Shown: positions 32,003 to 45,832 of the stretch, in pieces
Layout of the letters: every line of letters begins with the position of its first letter
Numbering within the stretch: the stretch's first letter is position 1
Position numbers and translations under genes: made by a program
Source: Heterobilharzia americana
Taxonomy: Eukaryota > Platyhelminthes > Trematoda > Strigeidida > Schistosomatidae
Length of the DNA stretch: 64,000 bases
NCBI GenBank assembly: GCA_944470555.2
Contig: OX104128.1
Location: 57,357,257-57,421,256 of the forward strand
Direction of reading: 5' to 3'
The notes under the pieces: model-generated
The model's input: only the letters and a program-made list of their open reading frames with translations
The model's database searches: none
What the model was told of the DNA's origin: nothing

Positions 32003-35000
32003 AGTTCCACCTCGCCAAGGTAACTAGTTCACTAGTAACTAGCCGATCCTAAGCCCGGGTAAAGAGGGAAGACTATGAATAGGGCTAGCAACCCTTCCCC
32101 GTAAAACAAATCTAACCGCTAAACAAACTTCAAAGCACAAAGTAAATCATAAAAAATAAAATTAAACTTATTCCTCGCTGCAATCTAAGAGGCGAAATGA
32201 CCCCAGTTGGTGAAAGCCTTCGAGAAGCCAATCGGCCGATATGTCTTCCCTTCTCTCAATGAAAGTGAAAGTAAACATGGAGACATGGAACGTCCGCACC
32301 ATGTTTGAACCTACCAAGGCTGCCCAGATTACAAAAGGGATGAGAAGGTTTATCATGGAAGTGCTAGGAATCTGCGAAAGCAGATGGAATAGAAGTGAAC
32401 TCTCCAAACTGTCAAATAGAGAGTCAATAATCTACTCCGATATTGTCACCCAGATGACAATCACGAACACATTGAGTTTTCGAGTGGCTATCATAATCTC
32501 CACAACAGCATCGGAGGTTCTCACGCAGTGGCAACCGATCTCCTGCAGGATCATGAGAGCAAGATTCAACTCAAAAGGGAAGAAAGTCACAATCATACAA
32601 TGCTACGCTATGCACCTATAAATAATGCAGATCAAGAGAAGAAGGAGGAATTCTACAGACAACTGCAATCAGTAATGGATAAGACTCCAGTTGGCGATAT
32701 CAAAACTTCAATGGGTGGGGTGAAACGAATGCCAAACTGGGAGCGGACAACACAAGAAGAGAACTCATAATGGATCGAAAAGCACTCGGTGAAAAGAACG
32801 AGAATGGAGAATTGTTTGCAGAATTCTGCGCATTCAACGATTCGATGATTAGAGGTAGTGTGTTCAAACACAACGATATCTACAAAGCGACATGGATTTC
32901 ACCAGACACTAGGACACACTAAAATCAGATCGACTTTATCTCAATCTCAAGAAAGTGGAGACGCAGCCAGCCTACTGGACACAAGGTCAAGAGGGGAACA
33001 GATGTAAATTCAGACCACTATCTGGTGCAAGGAACCTTCCAAATCAGGTTGAAAGCCTTCACAGAAGTTGGTGATGATAGACCACAGTTTAAGCTCAACA
33101 CCCAAAACAGAAACCGAAGGACGAAACTTCAAAGGACGTCTTAACGTCAGCTATCAGGAAAAAATGGGAGATATCGAGCAACATCCCTGAAGAAACCTGT
33201 GTGGATGAACACTGGAATTCTTTGAAAGCTATGTGGAAAGAAACCTGCATAACCGTATTAATAAGGAAGAAGAAAGAAGACAAGGAATTGATCTCGACGG
33301 ATACATGGAAGCTGACAGAGGAGAGGAAAATGGTGAGGCAGAAAATGAAACAGGGCAGTGCAAGGATGAACAACGAAAAGAGGAACTGAGTACAAGGTAC
33401 AAAACACTGGACAAAGAAGTGAGGAAGAGTGCGCACAAAGACAAAAGACACTTCTACGACACACTGGCAAGTGAAGCAGAACAGGCTGCAGGTAGAATAG
33501 ACCTGACAACATTATATCAAATAAGCAAAATACTATCTAGAAAGAGATCAATGGAGATGAGACCAATGAAAGATAGTGAAGGAAATTTAGTTACCAAAGA
33601 GGAGGAACAAAGGAAACGATGAGCTGACCACTTCAAAAAGCTCTTGAATCGACCACCCACGCCATCTTCAACTCGTCCAGAAATACCGTCGGTAGCCCAG
33701 TCACCGAATTACCAGTGAACACAAGCCCTCTGACAAAAGCAGAAGTCCTGAATGTCATAAAACTGCTGAAATTAGGGAAAGTAGGAGGACCAGATGGAAT
33801 TCCGTCAGAAGCACTAAAAACACACGCAGAGACAACAACGGACACCCCCGCACCACTTGCAGTAGGTTTGCAAGGAAAGAAGGAAAGAAGACCGATTGGA
33901 AGAAGGGCTACCTTGTCAAACTTCCAAAGAAGGGAGACCAAAGCCTTTGTAAGAACAACAACTGGCGTGGAATCATGCTGCTGTCCACCCCAAGCAAAAT
34001 ATTAAACCGCATCATCCTGGACCGACTAAAAAATGCGCTGGATTTGAAATTACGACCGGAACAGGCTGGATTCAGGAAGTAAAAATCATGTGCAGACCGA
34101 ATTGCAACGCCACGCATTATAGAACAGAGTGTAGAATGACAGTCAACTCGACCTCGACCTCGACCTCATCGATTTTGAAAAGGCCTTCGACAAAGTCGAC
34201 CGAGAAGTAATTTGGCAGGCAGCTGCTTCAACACTACGGAGTACCACAAACCTTTATCAACCTCACTCAGCAGGTATGTGCTATATGATGGTACATGCCA
34301 AGTGATTCACATTGGAAAGCTCAGTGCCGCCTTTGAAGTGAAGACAGGAGTAAGACAAGGTCGCCACCTACTATCACCGATGATCTTCCTGATTGTGGTC
34401 GACTGGATCGTGCAGCAAACCGAGAGGAACGAGATGGCTATACGCTGTTTGACCGATGAAAAGACCCTAGAAGATTTGGATTTCACTGATGATGATTTAT
34501 GTCTAATGTCACACAAACTCGAAGATGTACAGGCAAAAGCCAACAAGTTGACAGAAGAGGTAGGGCAGCGAAGGAAGACGGCACTTCCTTCAGGTGAACG
34601 TAGAGAAGACAGAGGTGATGAAGATACCCAACCAACCAACCAACAACAAAAAACAACAATCACCATCAACGGGAGAAACCTAAAGGAAGTAGTCTCTTGC
34701 ACCTACCTACCCACCTAGGCAGTATCGTTTCAACTACAGGTGGTGGCACAGATGAGGACGTCAAAGCCAGGATCGCGAAGGCAGCAAGACAGGCCTTCAT
34801 TAACTTGGAATCAGTGTGGAGATCTACTGCGCTCCACTCCACTGCATGCAGCATAAAGCGTGAACAAGATCCGGATTTCCAACACAAAATCAGTCAAGTC
34901 AGTGCTTCTATGTGATGGTTCAGAAACTTGGCGCATTACGAAAAGCATTTCCAACAAACAACAGACATTCATCAACAGCTGCCGCCTACGCTCACTCGAT

Positions 35001-35361
35001 ACTGAAGATCGGATGGCCAGAAAGAATAAGCAACAAGGAACTCTGGGAGCGAACCAACCAAGAACCTATCGCCCAAAAAATATGCAAAAGAAAGTGGAGA
35101 TGGATTGGGCATACACTGAGAAAACCACTTGGAGACAACACGCACTAGGCCCTCGAGTGAAATCCAAAGGGGAAATGACGAGTTTGGTGTCTCAGCTGAG
35201 GGTGACATGGAGGAGACCGTCTGAGGAAGAAATGAAAGCCTCTGGGCAGTAGTGGAGCCAGATTGAAAAGACTGCAGAGAACAGAGTGAAATGAAGACGT
35301 GCTACTGAAGCTCTATATTCTATTGGGATCCCCAAGGGACAAACAAAATAATAATAATAAT
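32003..35361 (+). mobile_element. RTE-clade LINE (SR2-like), near full length
   Basis: 5' UTR, then endonuclease: METWNVRTMFEPTKAAQITK (from about 32276), ICESRWN with catalytic E, NQIDFISISRKWRR, and SDH at 33010-33018. RT motifs: GGPDGIPSEALK, LIDFEKAFDKVDREVIWQ (about 34160-34216), GVRQG (about 34349), and FTDD at 34482-34493. The C-terminal domain has [16 protein letters not shown] and GIPKGQTK, then an (ATA)n tail. At least eight frameshifts or stops, and MGDFNAK is damaged (MGGVKR). Probable TSD: AGTCGATCAGTTC before and AGTCGATTAGTTC after (12/13). Assignment to RTE rests on the motif set and the short repeat tail; SR2 is the known schistosome RTE. Confidence 0.9.
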
Positions 35362-36089
35362 AAAGTCGATTAGTTCAATGAGTTCCACATCTCTACTCCG
35401 TATTTTAAAAACGTAATATTCAAGGAACGCCCTAATTTTGTACTGGTACGCCACAATCTCTCTACTTCATTAGATTAACTAATGTAAACAGAATTAGGTC
35501 ATAATCAGTGATATCTTTACTCACGATAACACTAACTACTTACTTTTAGACAGGATGGAAAACTAATTTTCTACATCACAAGAAGTTATGTCATTTGCAT
35601 ATATATTTGGATATTTTCTAAGCGATTTAAATCATTCTTAAAGCGACTATTTACTTTTAATTTGATTATTAAGCCTACATTAAGGTACCTTGATCTACAA
35701 ACATTTCACATTTAACTACTACTATGGTGAGAACTTGGGATATCATTTTGGAGAACTGGTTATTTGAAGTAGAAGAGAGCTTGACTAAATTATGCTTAGA
35801 TAGTTAGTAGAGTTTAGAAGAATATAATCTTTGAAAAGTGACAACATAATCACAGTGCGAAAATACTCTAAAAGGAATTCAAAAAGGCATGAAATGGTAA
35901 GTTCCTATGACTAAAAAGGTGGCAGAAAGACTATGTAACTATTGTCATTCACATCGACTGTTAAACTGTTCTATATAACATCTCCAGACAAAAAAAGCCA
36001 CTATCTTGTAAATTTAATAAAAGGCCTCTGACAGTCCAAAACAGTAATATGGATCACTTGAAGACAGATAACAGAAACAAAAGATCAAC
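35362..36089. other. No recognisable element
   Basis: AT-rich DNA after the RTE target-site copy. Nothing assignable. Confidence 0.5.
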
Positions 36090-39000
36090 ATAGGACCTGG
36101 CATTACTGCATAGTAGTCCAAGTTGACACACCTCATATCAGCACATCAAGCAGCAAAGCACGAAGATGAAAGACAAAGAAATAAAGAAAGTAGTGAAAGC
36201 GGTAAAAAGTTATGATGAGATGATAAAGAACAAGAAAATACTGAATTCAGTATGAGGATTAAGATGAGGATAATGTGTGGACACATCTGCGCCACTGACA
36301 TTGATTCTGAGCCATTTCACCTAGAGACTCCAACTAATGGTTACTGGTGTCACGTGGATCCCAAACAGGAAGTCTACATTTCCCTGTACCATCCAGATCA
36401 AAAGTCAAAGACTTCATGCAATGATGCCATGTTTTAGTCTGACCGCCTCGAATCTTTTTGTAACCGAAACCTATTTTAGCTAACACTGTGCGATGAGGTA
36501 GACGGTGACTAAACATGCGTAACACATGTCCCAGGCACCTTCACCTATGAAGGTTCACAATCCCATCAACAGATTTTCCTTTTCTTCCTAAGACTCTACT
36601 CCTGCCCTTTACAATTACTGACGTGGGGACACCACAACGCACGGCCTGTGCTACGAAGGAAACGTCAGTTGAATACGTGAAGCTTTCTCATATCTTCCAT
36701 CTTTAATGGCCATATTTCACGGTCACATAGTAAATTGGAGCGAAATGTAGCGAAATACACTTGACCCTTTATAGGCAAATGGATATCACGATGGGGCCAT
36801 AAATGGCGTAAACTGGTGAAAATCAAGTTAGCCTTTTAGTATCCGTGCGGAGATTTCTTCGTCCACTGAACCACCAAGGTTGATCCGACTTCGCAGGCGA
36901 ATGAAGTGTTCAACACACTTAATCACTTCACTCACTTTTGTTGGGCAGGGTAACACTGACGACCAGTCCTGGAGCAACAGTTTGCATTTGAGTGGCGAGA
37001 AACGCATCCTAAATATGATCAAATTGTCACGCAACGTATCCAGAAGACTGCACCTTGTCAGCGCCTTCATCCAACAGGACTATGTCATCTGTCATCATTT
37101 ACATCTACCAGAGTCTCCTATGATAAGATCAATCCTTGTGAAGACACTCGACGAGGGAGACCTCCATAAGAACATCTATGATAAAACTTAATAGGAATGG
37201 ACAGAGTGAGCACTCATGACGGATACTACTCAACGTACACAATTTACCTGATAATGCAACATGGGCTCTTACACACCCACAGGTGTTCCGGTGTGCAGCC
37301 TTCAAACGAATGATATACTTACTCGGTAACCCTCTCGGTGATACTGTCATAAGACTTCTTCATCGATTGTATAGGGTGCTGTCTTCAGATCAAGAAGTAC
37401 AACTGTCAGGCGTCGGTAGGCGTACCTGTGTTCCAGAACCTGATGGAGTGTGAACATTTGGTCAATACGCCAAGGACCAGGTCTGAGACCCGCCTGATTT
37501 TCTCGGGCTTGCTGTTCCCGAGCTCCATTTAGGCGTCTAATGATTAAAGAACCCAAAACATTGGCGACTATGTCAACCTGATTCCTCTGTGGTCATCACA
37601 AGAGGACTACTCGTCTTTCTTGAAGACTTGGACAATCAGTGATTGAGACTAGTCAATGGGATCATATCTGACTTCAAATACATTAGTTAACCCTTCAGTT
37701 AGTTTGACCAACAGTCCTCTACACCGTCTTTAAATGCCTCTGGTATTAGTTCGTCTGCTCTTCGTTGTTTCACGTTACCTACAGTTTTCTCGACTTCTGT
37801 AAGTGTTCGGGGTTCTACGTCGATGTTCCATTTAGAATACAACTGGTTAGCGGGCAAGAGAATGGTAGCTGGAGACCAGTTGAACTGTTCTTTCAAGGGA
37901 TCCACTCATCGTCCCAGTCATCTCTCCAGTGAGCGAATCATAGACCCATCCTTCTCCGCTTCGGTCTCACTAGCATTTTCGTTTGAGTTTCCTTAATAAC
38001 TCCAAATAACTATCGCCGCTACCTTTTCCATCTCTCTAGCTTTCTACCGCTGTTCGCGGTCATTGTGTAAACACTTCGTCAGTCTAAACCCGTTGCTTCC
38101 GCTCTCTATTGTGCTCAGAGCTTGCAGGGATACGTTTGCGTCCATCCATTAATCTAGAAGCTGCAGAGATCCACTGACCTTTTTCAACCACTCTCTAAAA
38201 GTTGGCTACGGTCTTCATTGCCATTTCTACAGTAGACTGCAGATGACATCAGGCTTCTCCGGGATTATCGATGGTGTTCTGTTACGATAGCTATCAAGAC
38301 AGTCTAGCACTGAAAGCAGCCTTAGTGCTCTCATTTTTGAGCTGCACTCGCAATGGTTTTGTTGCTGTCGTTTTTCTACGTCGATTTAGGTGAAGACACA
38401 TGTGTTTGAACCAATGCCTGATCGTTGTCTAAATATATCCTTCGAAAGGAGTAGAAACCTTCCAGAGAGCCTCCCTAGACACAACTGATAACAATATGGT
38501 CTGTGTCCACCGCTGGGTTGAGCTAGGTAAACACCACGCCAAACAATGTCTCGTTTTATGTCTGAGGTACATGCTGATCAGAACTAAATAGTTGTCTGAT
38601 GAACACATTTGTAGCAAAGCATCCCCGTTATCTGTTCCTTCGTTGGGATTCCGAAAGTGCTACCTAGTGCCTTCCTGCCTGTCCATTGAAATCACCTGCA
38701 ACAATAACCCCTTCTGAACGTTTAGCTTTCAGTAGGAGGCTAGACAGTATTTGATACAACACATCCTTCACTTCATCCGAATCGCAATCGGTGACTGTGT
38801 GGGTAGACATTACAAAACGTCAACGGCGGGTTTTACTATTCTTTTTAGCCTTCACGATGCCGTTCAGCCGGACAGCACATACGCGACTGTCAATCAGGAT
38901 CCAGTCGAGCAGTGCACTTTCCGCCTTAGCAATCAATGCTACACCAACACCCTCAAGAACTAATCATCGGATCTCCAGAAACTCGAAGGGCAAATTCTAC

Positions 39001-39890
39001 GGATTCACCATACTGACCAGATGAGGTTCGGTGAATGACCAAAATTGGGTCAGTATGCGCGTATCGCAAACACAACACCCGCCCATGCCCCGAGATGCTA
39101 CTGTCTAGGCCAGTGAAGCTTGCTGGTAAATTTTATAGAAGATGAGGATATTGAAAGTTCCAATGTTTATTTTGAAGTACGGTTCTAACAGACCAGAATC
39201 ACTGTTCCATGAAGTCAGATTGTTGTCAACAGCTGCAGATCTGTAAGCGATTAAGTGTAATGCAGGAACATTGACCGAAAAACATGAAAGAAGATTAGGT
39301 GAGGATGTGGACAGTGATCTGAGAGAGCTTGAGCGCTGATAGAGTTGTGAACGCGTTTTGCACTTCTCGTTTACCCATACTAGTAGGCTATCCCTACTTG
39401 AGGTCCCAGAAAAAGAAGGATTAGTGAGTGACCACAATGTTCAAGGTACATCTGTTTGATGCCAGTTACACACGGCCGTTTTAGAAGTTCCACAGTTTGG
39501 TTTGTTTCATGTAAGTTTGACGGTGAACCTATATTCCAACCACTGGTGTGTCGCGGAGTAAAAGGGAGTACACTGCTTTTAGGATTGACCTTTCTAACCA
39601 TCTTCCCCCAATAGGGAAGCCAGCACTGGCGTGGCACTGCTGGCCATCAGGGAAACATCCACCTGCTGTCACACTCCATCCACCTAACAGCGACATGACT
39701 TTGCCCTCAGAGCCCCCATCATAAGGTAGTAACTTACAGTACAACGGCAACTGTTTTTCGTCTTACCACTACCTGACAGACCTTTCTGGAATGATAGGAC
39801 CTTGGGGGAACAAGTGTTTCACCAACATAGCTTGTCTGGTTGTTATGATAAGCAAGCCTAAAAAAACGTCGTAGCAGTTAGTAGTCGGGT
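36090..39890 (-). mobile_element. LINE B, near full length
   Basis: On -, the 5' block is at 39110-39890 (WVNEKCKTRSQLYQRSSSLR, then INIGTFNILIFYKIYQQASL, which opens the endonuclease). EN remnants follow: FALRVSGDPMISS, ALLDWILIDSRVCAVRLNG, VIVAGDFNGQAG and the TDHIVIS region. RT: ENQAGLRPGPWRIDQMFTLH, QVLEHRYAYRRLTVVLLDLK, and a decayed YADD. C-terminal: CKLLLQDWSSVLP, then GGQTKTWHHCMKSLT. The 3' UTR ends CCTATGTTG. Frames break often. I know this LINE from trematode genomes but cannot name its clade safely. Confidence 0.87.
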
Positions 39891-40254
39891 GAATTACTAG
39901 CACGCCTTTGTTACTCCAAATACTAAGAAATCCAAACCAAGCGGTGGTTTAGAATGCATAATACAAGTATTTGGCGTGTTAGTCAGTACAAGCGCAAAAC
40001 TTCAAACGGTTTGTCTTCAGCTAAAGGCACTGTTTATTCGGTCGCCCCTCTCCCCACTTATGAGTACATGTCAATTCCAGACAGTCCGATGCTAAGATTA
40101 GGTAGGCGGTCTGTAGCAGTGAGATCAGATGAAGTGACCAAATAGACTAAATACATTACAAACACATACCAGTAGTCAAATTGACAAAAAAGAAGCAACT
40201 TCAGGCTCAAACTAACAGTCAAAGACTTGATATATTGACGGAAACATTGCATCA

Positions 40255-40610
40255 ATGTATGAAGTCTTTGACTGTTGGTTTGAGCCGCACGGAGTGACGC
40301 AGACTGGGTGGTTGGGGTCCGCGGGACAAGAGGAACCAGGGGTTGGAGACTCTAGGTGACATGGCTAAGGACCGATGTCAGTGGTGCAGTTGTATACACA
40401 CATTATCTTCATCTTGACACTATACTGAACCTCACTATTTTCTCATTATTCCTCTCTCTCTTTTAGTACTTCATATTTCTTTCGACTGAATTTTCTTTCC
40501 TTTATCTTTCACTCCACTGCCTTTTCACTTGATGTACTGATATGAGCTGTGGCAACTCGAACCATCGTACAATAACGCTTGGTCCTATGTTGATTTGGAT
40601 GGATGGATCA
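40255..40610 (+). mobile_element. LINE B 3' end
   Basis: On +: AAGTCTTTGACTGTTGG (KSLTV), then WGPRDKRNQGLETLGDMAKD in frame pieces, and the 3' UTR through GATATGAGCTGTGGCAACTC to GGATGGATGGAT. Just upstream, 40200-40235 carries the same KSLTV codons inverted, forming a short dyad. Confidence 0.82.
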
Positions 40611-41712
40611 AGTGAAAGAAAACGAGAAGGCTGAGCACAAACATGTAAAAATAGTGTACACATAGTGATCTATAAACATAGGGCAGAAACAGAAAGTTTT
40701 GCATTGTAAGAGTTCTTGGAATATCTGCTAAAGACAGTCAAGTACAAACCAGGGGGTAAGTGAGGCCCGAGTGGTTGCTTTATGAATGTAAGATGCCGTC
40801 ATGTACGGCCACGATGGAAACTAGTCAGTTTTATTAAAGGTTTTACTTCGTGGGCCAATAGAATGTCTGAAACCTGTTAGTTTTATGTGCAAGGTATTCA
40901 AATTTTTAGGTTTACAGTTTTTAAGCGATTCAATGGATGAGCTCACACTTAAACGAGCTCCATAGCCAACCTGAAATGAGTTAGTATTCAGAGGTCAGGA
41001 ATGTGAAATATGTTGCCTATAGTTATTCTTAATAAACATATTAACTGATCCGGTCAGTGATACACTTATAAAACTAACTGCAGTTCTGCTAGACATAGAA
41101 CAGATTAGAAATCCGGTGTGTTCACTCAAGTTATCGCACTTCACAAAAGCTTTTAAATGCATTAATTATACCATTTTTATCTGTTGTGAAGTAGGACCTT
41201 TGAAGACGAAAACTGTCTACAATTATGCGAAACGGACCAAAATAATAGAGAACAACCGAATCCAGAATGTTATTAGAGAACTAGAAAGCAGTGGTTATTA
41301 GGAAAATGTAAGACCTCGAAACTGTGGTCATTTGTTCATTATATTATTTAACCACTTAGGTTCCAATCAGAAAATTGAACCAGCTTCTATGCACTTATTC
41401 TTTCAGACGACTGTTAGAAAATTCTTTTCACCACCAACTAAAGCTCAGATCTTACTGATAAGATTCAAAGGACTCTCCCGGCTTTCAAGAGAATCCTTTG
41501 ACTGAACTATGTATTTCAGAGACTAAGTCGGAGGAATTAGAGCAAGTACGTCTCTTATTTTTAAAACGACCCGGAAATGACATTTCACCGAACCAGTTGG
41601 AGACAGTTAAGTTAGTCTTAGTCTGGGGATTTTTCGGGAGACGTACAAGGTTCCAAAGTTAAGTTCGAGCGGTTTGCACACATCACGCAGTCTCCCAACT
41701 AGATTTTCACAG
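40611..41712. other. No recognisable element
   Basis: Unassigned sequence. A short + frame at 41116-41301 has no recognisable family. Confidence 0.45.
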
Positions 41713-42125
41713 TATGGTAAATATATATCCTTAAATAGAACGAGAACAACAGCTTTAACAGAATAGCGTGGATCCATTTTATTTCGAGGTTTCATCAGGT
41801 GCTTACAACCTAAAACAATTTTGATGTCAATTTATATGTGTTGGAACACTCCAATCAATTTGTTATAAAATTTTCGGCATGAACTATGTATAACATCGAC
41901 ATGAAGTATATTTGTTCCCTCAATTCGTGTTTTCAATTACTTCATATCGATGCTATCTTCGGTTCAAGCAAAAAGTCTTATGAAAAAACGGATCAAGGTA
42001 TCCAAATACTTATAAAAACTGATGTTAAAAGTGCTTTAGGTTGTAAGCGGCTGATGGAAAACTATGAAATAAAGCGGACCTATGGTATTCTGCTAAGGCT
42101 GTTGTCCCTGCTCTATTTTAAATTT
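41713..42125. repeat. Diverged inverted repeat
   Basis: TTTTAGGTTGTAAGCACCTGATGAAACC read on - from about 41818 aligns with TTTAGGTTGTAAGCGGCTGATGGAAAAC read on + from about 42034. The arms run about 85 nt at roughly three quarters identity. Probably ends of an old mobile element. Confidence 0.6.
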
Positions 42126-42879
42126 GTGAGGGCAAAGTTGTATGAAATATATCCCTAAGTCATAAACTCTTATTCTCACTGTAAAAATACAGCTTAATTC
42201 GTCTAGATAACCTGTCCAGGCAAATCCGACTAGAGGTATCGAAATAAAATCGCTAATGCAGTAAGTGGACGCTATTCACAACTGACCTCTTTCCGTCTAT
42301 ATCAGAGCAGGGTCGGGAGTCTTCCAAGACTAATTGATTGGTCGTTTTTCTTGACCACTGCTTTATTGCACCACCAAGATTTCCACATTTACCTCAGAAG
42401 TCTGATATGAGGTTTCTCAAGGAGTTATGATGGAAAAGCTCTCACCATAAATACCTTCCCAAAAGCTGTATCAAACTGCCCTGCAAAATTCTGAAGTAAC
42501 TTTATTTAAAAATATCAAGGTATAAGCGATAGACAAATGTAACCGTTGTCTAACTAATCATTTTAGAGTGAATTTTAGAGTGAAACAATCTTATTTTGTC
42601 AGCAACCAATAAATTCTTCGAACAAATTGGCAACTATAATGAGGTACAATCAGTCACCGTTTCACTAAAAGTGGTTCAAAAAAGTAAGGACGTACATTTT
42701 TACTAAGTCGTCGATGCAGAAGGGATGAGGCGTTATTAACTAGCCCAGGATACTTTGCACGAAGCTTTTCTGATTCTTGCTGACATGAAACAAACTATCA
42801 GTTATTTTCTGATGCAAACCTTCAGAAGCTCGTTCTCATCCTCAACCGAGGCCATCGTAACGTAAGTTTTGAACTTCAC
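42126..42879. other. No recognisable element
   Basis: Nothing assignable. Confidence 0.45.
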
Positions 42880-43440
42880 AACATATCCAAGATCCAATAT
42901 CTTTTAACGAGCTAGTGTAAACCAATTGATTTCTTCGCGCTCGCTTCCAGGTCTTGCGGAACGGTTCCAGGTCTTTGGTGGATTCCAATGCAGTATGTCT
43001 ACCCACTTGACTGCTGTAGGTGCGGTTAGCCCAACGGGCGGTTGGGTGTTGTTTAGATTTGTAGGGAGTGTTGTTTGTTTGTTTGCTTTTTATTCCGACG
43101 ACTGTGGTGCAGATGGGTTCCTCAAATGTCGTGCCAGCAGACAATTGATCGGACTGGTTGTAAAAAGGAGATGAAAAATATGTGCAGGGAAATCAAGGGA
43201 GAGAAAGTGCAGAGAGAGACAAAACAGAAAAAGAAAAGGAAAAAAGGAAGAAGAAGAATATATAAAAAAGGACTAAGAAAAAGGAAACGGCTGGGAAGAA
43301 TAAAACGTTGGTAGGTTCATGGGTATTAGGTGATAGCACAGCTTTTGTTAAAGTTTGAGAGCGTAAAGTCAAAAGGAAGCATGATAAATAACATAAAAGG
43401 ACGAATGCGAATATAGTAATTCTTTTAGTGGGAGACGGTA
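42880..43440 (-). repeat. Repeat block D, copy 1 (copy 2 at 50240-50700)
   Basis: Shares TTAGCCCAACGGGCGG, GTGGTGCAGATGGG and GAAATCAAGGGAGAG with 50240-50700 in the same order. It lies just 3' of the CR1-like ORF2 on -, so it may be its 3' UTR. Purine-rich at 43190-43310. Confidence 0.7.
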
Positions 43441-45832
43441 ACTGGAGGTGACATCTAGGGGAAGGTATAAGGTTGAGCCAAGTTCTCGGTGATAGTGATT
43501 TTACAAAGTGTTCAGTAACGGTTGGTCATACCGAGTTAGTAAGTCGTGTTAGCCTGGTCCACATCCCAATTGGACGAGCGCAAATCGTGCGTCGCTGCGT
43601 AACTGTCCAACTTCTTCTTGAAGCTGTCAACAGACGAAGCAGTAGCAATCTCTGCAGGTAACGCGTTCCAGTGGCCCCAGACTCGCAGAGAGAAGAAGTG
43701 TGATCGCACAAGGGTTTTCGCTCTCTGGTGAGCGATTCTTCTTGGGTTACCAACGAGGGTCGCCATAGTGTCCGTTCTGTAGGATTCCACCGTTAGGATG
43801 ACTTGGGTTACTGAGTATTTTGTAAGCCGTTATCAAGTCGCCACGTAATCTGCGGTAGCTTGGGGGGTAGAGCCCTATATCTTTCAGCCTGTCCTGATGT
43901 GGTTTCTGCCTCATTCCCACGACACCCTTTGTAGCTCGCGTTTGGAGTTTCTCCAGGAGGTTCGTGTCTCTTTCCAGATGTGGTGGTGCAATGACGTTGT
44001 GTACCTCTAGGTCGGGTGGTATATAGGTTGTATGCAGCTTCAAAAAGAGTTCCGGGGTCAGGGCACCCAACTGTCTGCGCATGAAGTGCAGCACTGTGTA
44101 GGCTCTGGAAGCATCTCCTGGATAACTGGGGCCAGTGTTTAGTTTGTCAGTTAGTATTAGTCCTAGGTCTTTCTCTGTGGTGGTGTGGGAGAGTCTTGTT
44201 CCACAGAGAGAATAGGGTACTTTCTGAGAGTCTGGGGTGCGGAGAAACATGGCTCGTCATTTATCTACGTTAAACGTGAGTCCATTAATATCCACCCACT
44301 CTGCAATTAATCTGAGATCACTTTGCAGTGCACTTGATTCTGTTTCTGACGTCACAGCTCTCTATAGCTTAACATCATCAGCGTAGAGTAGAATTGGGGA
44401 GCTGAGATTCAGTGGGAGGTCGTTCACAAAAAGAAGGAACAGCAGCGGGCCCAGAACCGCTCCCTCTGATACGCCAGGTATAATGTCTTCTAAGTCAAGC
44501 AAACTCTGTTGGCTCTTGTGCTGAGTTGTCTACCGTCTAGACAGTCCTGTAACCATGAAAGCACTTGTCCCTTGATGCCCAACCTCGCTGTTTTGTAAAT
44601 AAGAATGGCATGTGGGACTGTGTCGACGGACTCAGCAAAATCCAGGGAAATGAAATGCACAGGAATTTGGAGGTCCCAGCATGCCGTCCACTCATCACCT
44701 GCCACCAGAATGTGTGAGGCACAGGACCTACCCTCTCTGAAACTATGTTGAGCGTCACTAAGTGCTCCCCGCTATTCTAAGTACTCCCCGACATGGTTGT
44801 TTACCAGGTTGTCCATCACTTTTGACACCACTGATAGAAGGGCTATGGGTCGGTAGCATTTTGGGTTCTGCCTGTCTCCACCTTTGAAGATGGGGGACAG
44901 AATAGCACTTTTCCACTCTTCTGGAAGCATGTGATTGTCTAAGGAGTGTTGAAACAAGTTACACAGCGGACCGCAGAAGGCACCCGCGCACTGTTTCAGC
45001 ACAGCCGGTTAGCTGTCATCACACCCCGGTGATTTCCCTCGGCGTAGCTTAGACAGTTTTCCGAGGACCGTGGTAGGAGTTACCTTTATTCTAGGTAACT
45101 CTACTGCGTTTGGTGGTGCTGAATTTCGGTCGGGCAGTTGATGATTTGGGTTCGATAGGGACTTATTGTGTTGCGTATCGAAGGTGGCACTAAAGGCTTC
45201 AGCGATCTCTAGTCCGGAGAGGTCCTCTCCGTTCAGGCCTTTCAGGACGCAAGCCCCCTGGCTGGTGGACTTTCTGCCTGCCACAAACCGATATGGGTTT
45301 TTGGGATTTGCCTCTAGCTTTTGGGCAGGGTTCGTCTGTAATGACCTCCTGTCTCCCCTCACTCTAATGTTACATCAATTTCTTACGGCGACATACGCGG
45401 TGTGGTCAGACTCTTTTCTGGAGGTCCTCCACTTGCGCCATGCTTTCCTCTTGGCTTCCAAAAGGTGTTCAGTGCCTCGCTTCAGCCATGAGGTTCGCTT
45501 CCGCGGTATTGCTGTGATTACTGGGACGTTTTCAGAGACAGCCCTGTTGATGATATCTCTGACAAGTTCCCAATGTTGGTCAATCGACAGGCTGCTCCAC
45601 CCTGAGGCCACGGTGCTGTCGACAGATATTGGTTCATCGCCACGTAGTTCGCTTTGTTGTAGCAAAGGAAAGGGCGAGATGCCTCCCATGACAGTTGTTC
45701 ACTGAGTACCAGACCGGACACTACCACGCCGTGGTCGCCGCTGCCAAGAGGGGTTTGAACCTGTACATTTTCTACCAGCAGTGGGTCACTGGTAAAAAGG
45801 TAGTCCAGTTTGGACGGCTTTCCGCCTGCCCC

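Noticed and set aside
33095..33512. Long frames on - opposite the RTE
   Set aside because: Antisense shadows of RTE coding sequence; no domain similarity.
41770..41812. CCTGATGAAACCTCGAAAT on - as a minimal hammerhead
   Set aside because: No stem II can form and the flanks do not pair as stem I.
43075..43314. Lys/Arg-rich frame on +
   Set aside because: Purine-rich repeat DNA that recurs in decayed form at 50480-50580 without the frame; composition artefact.
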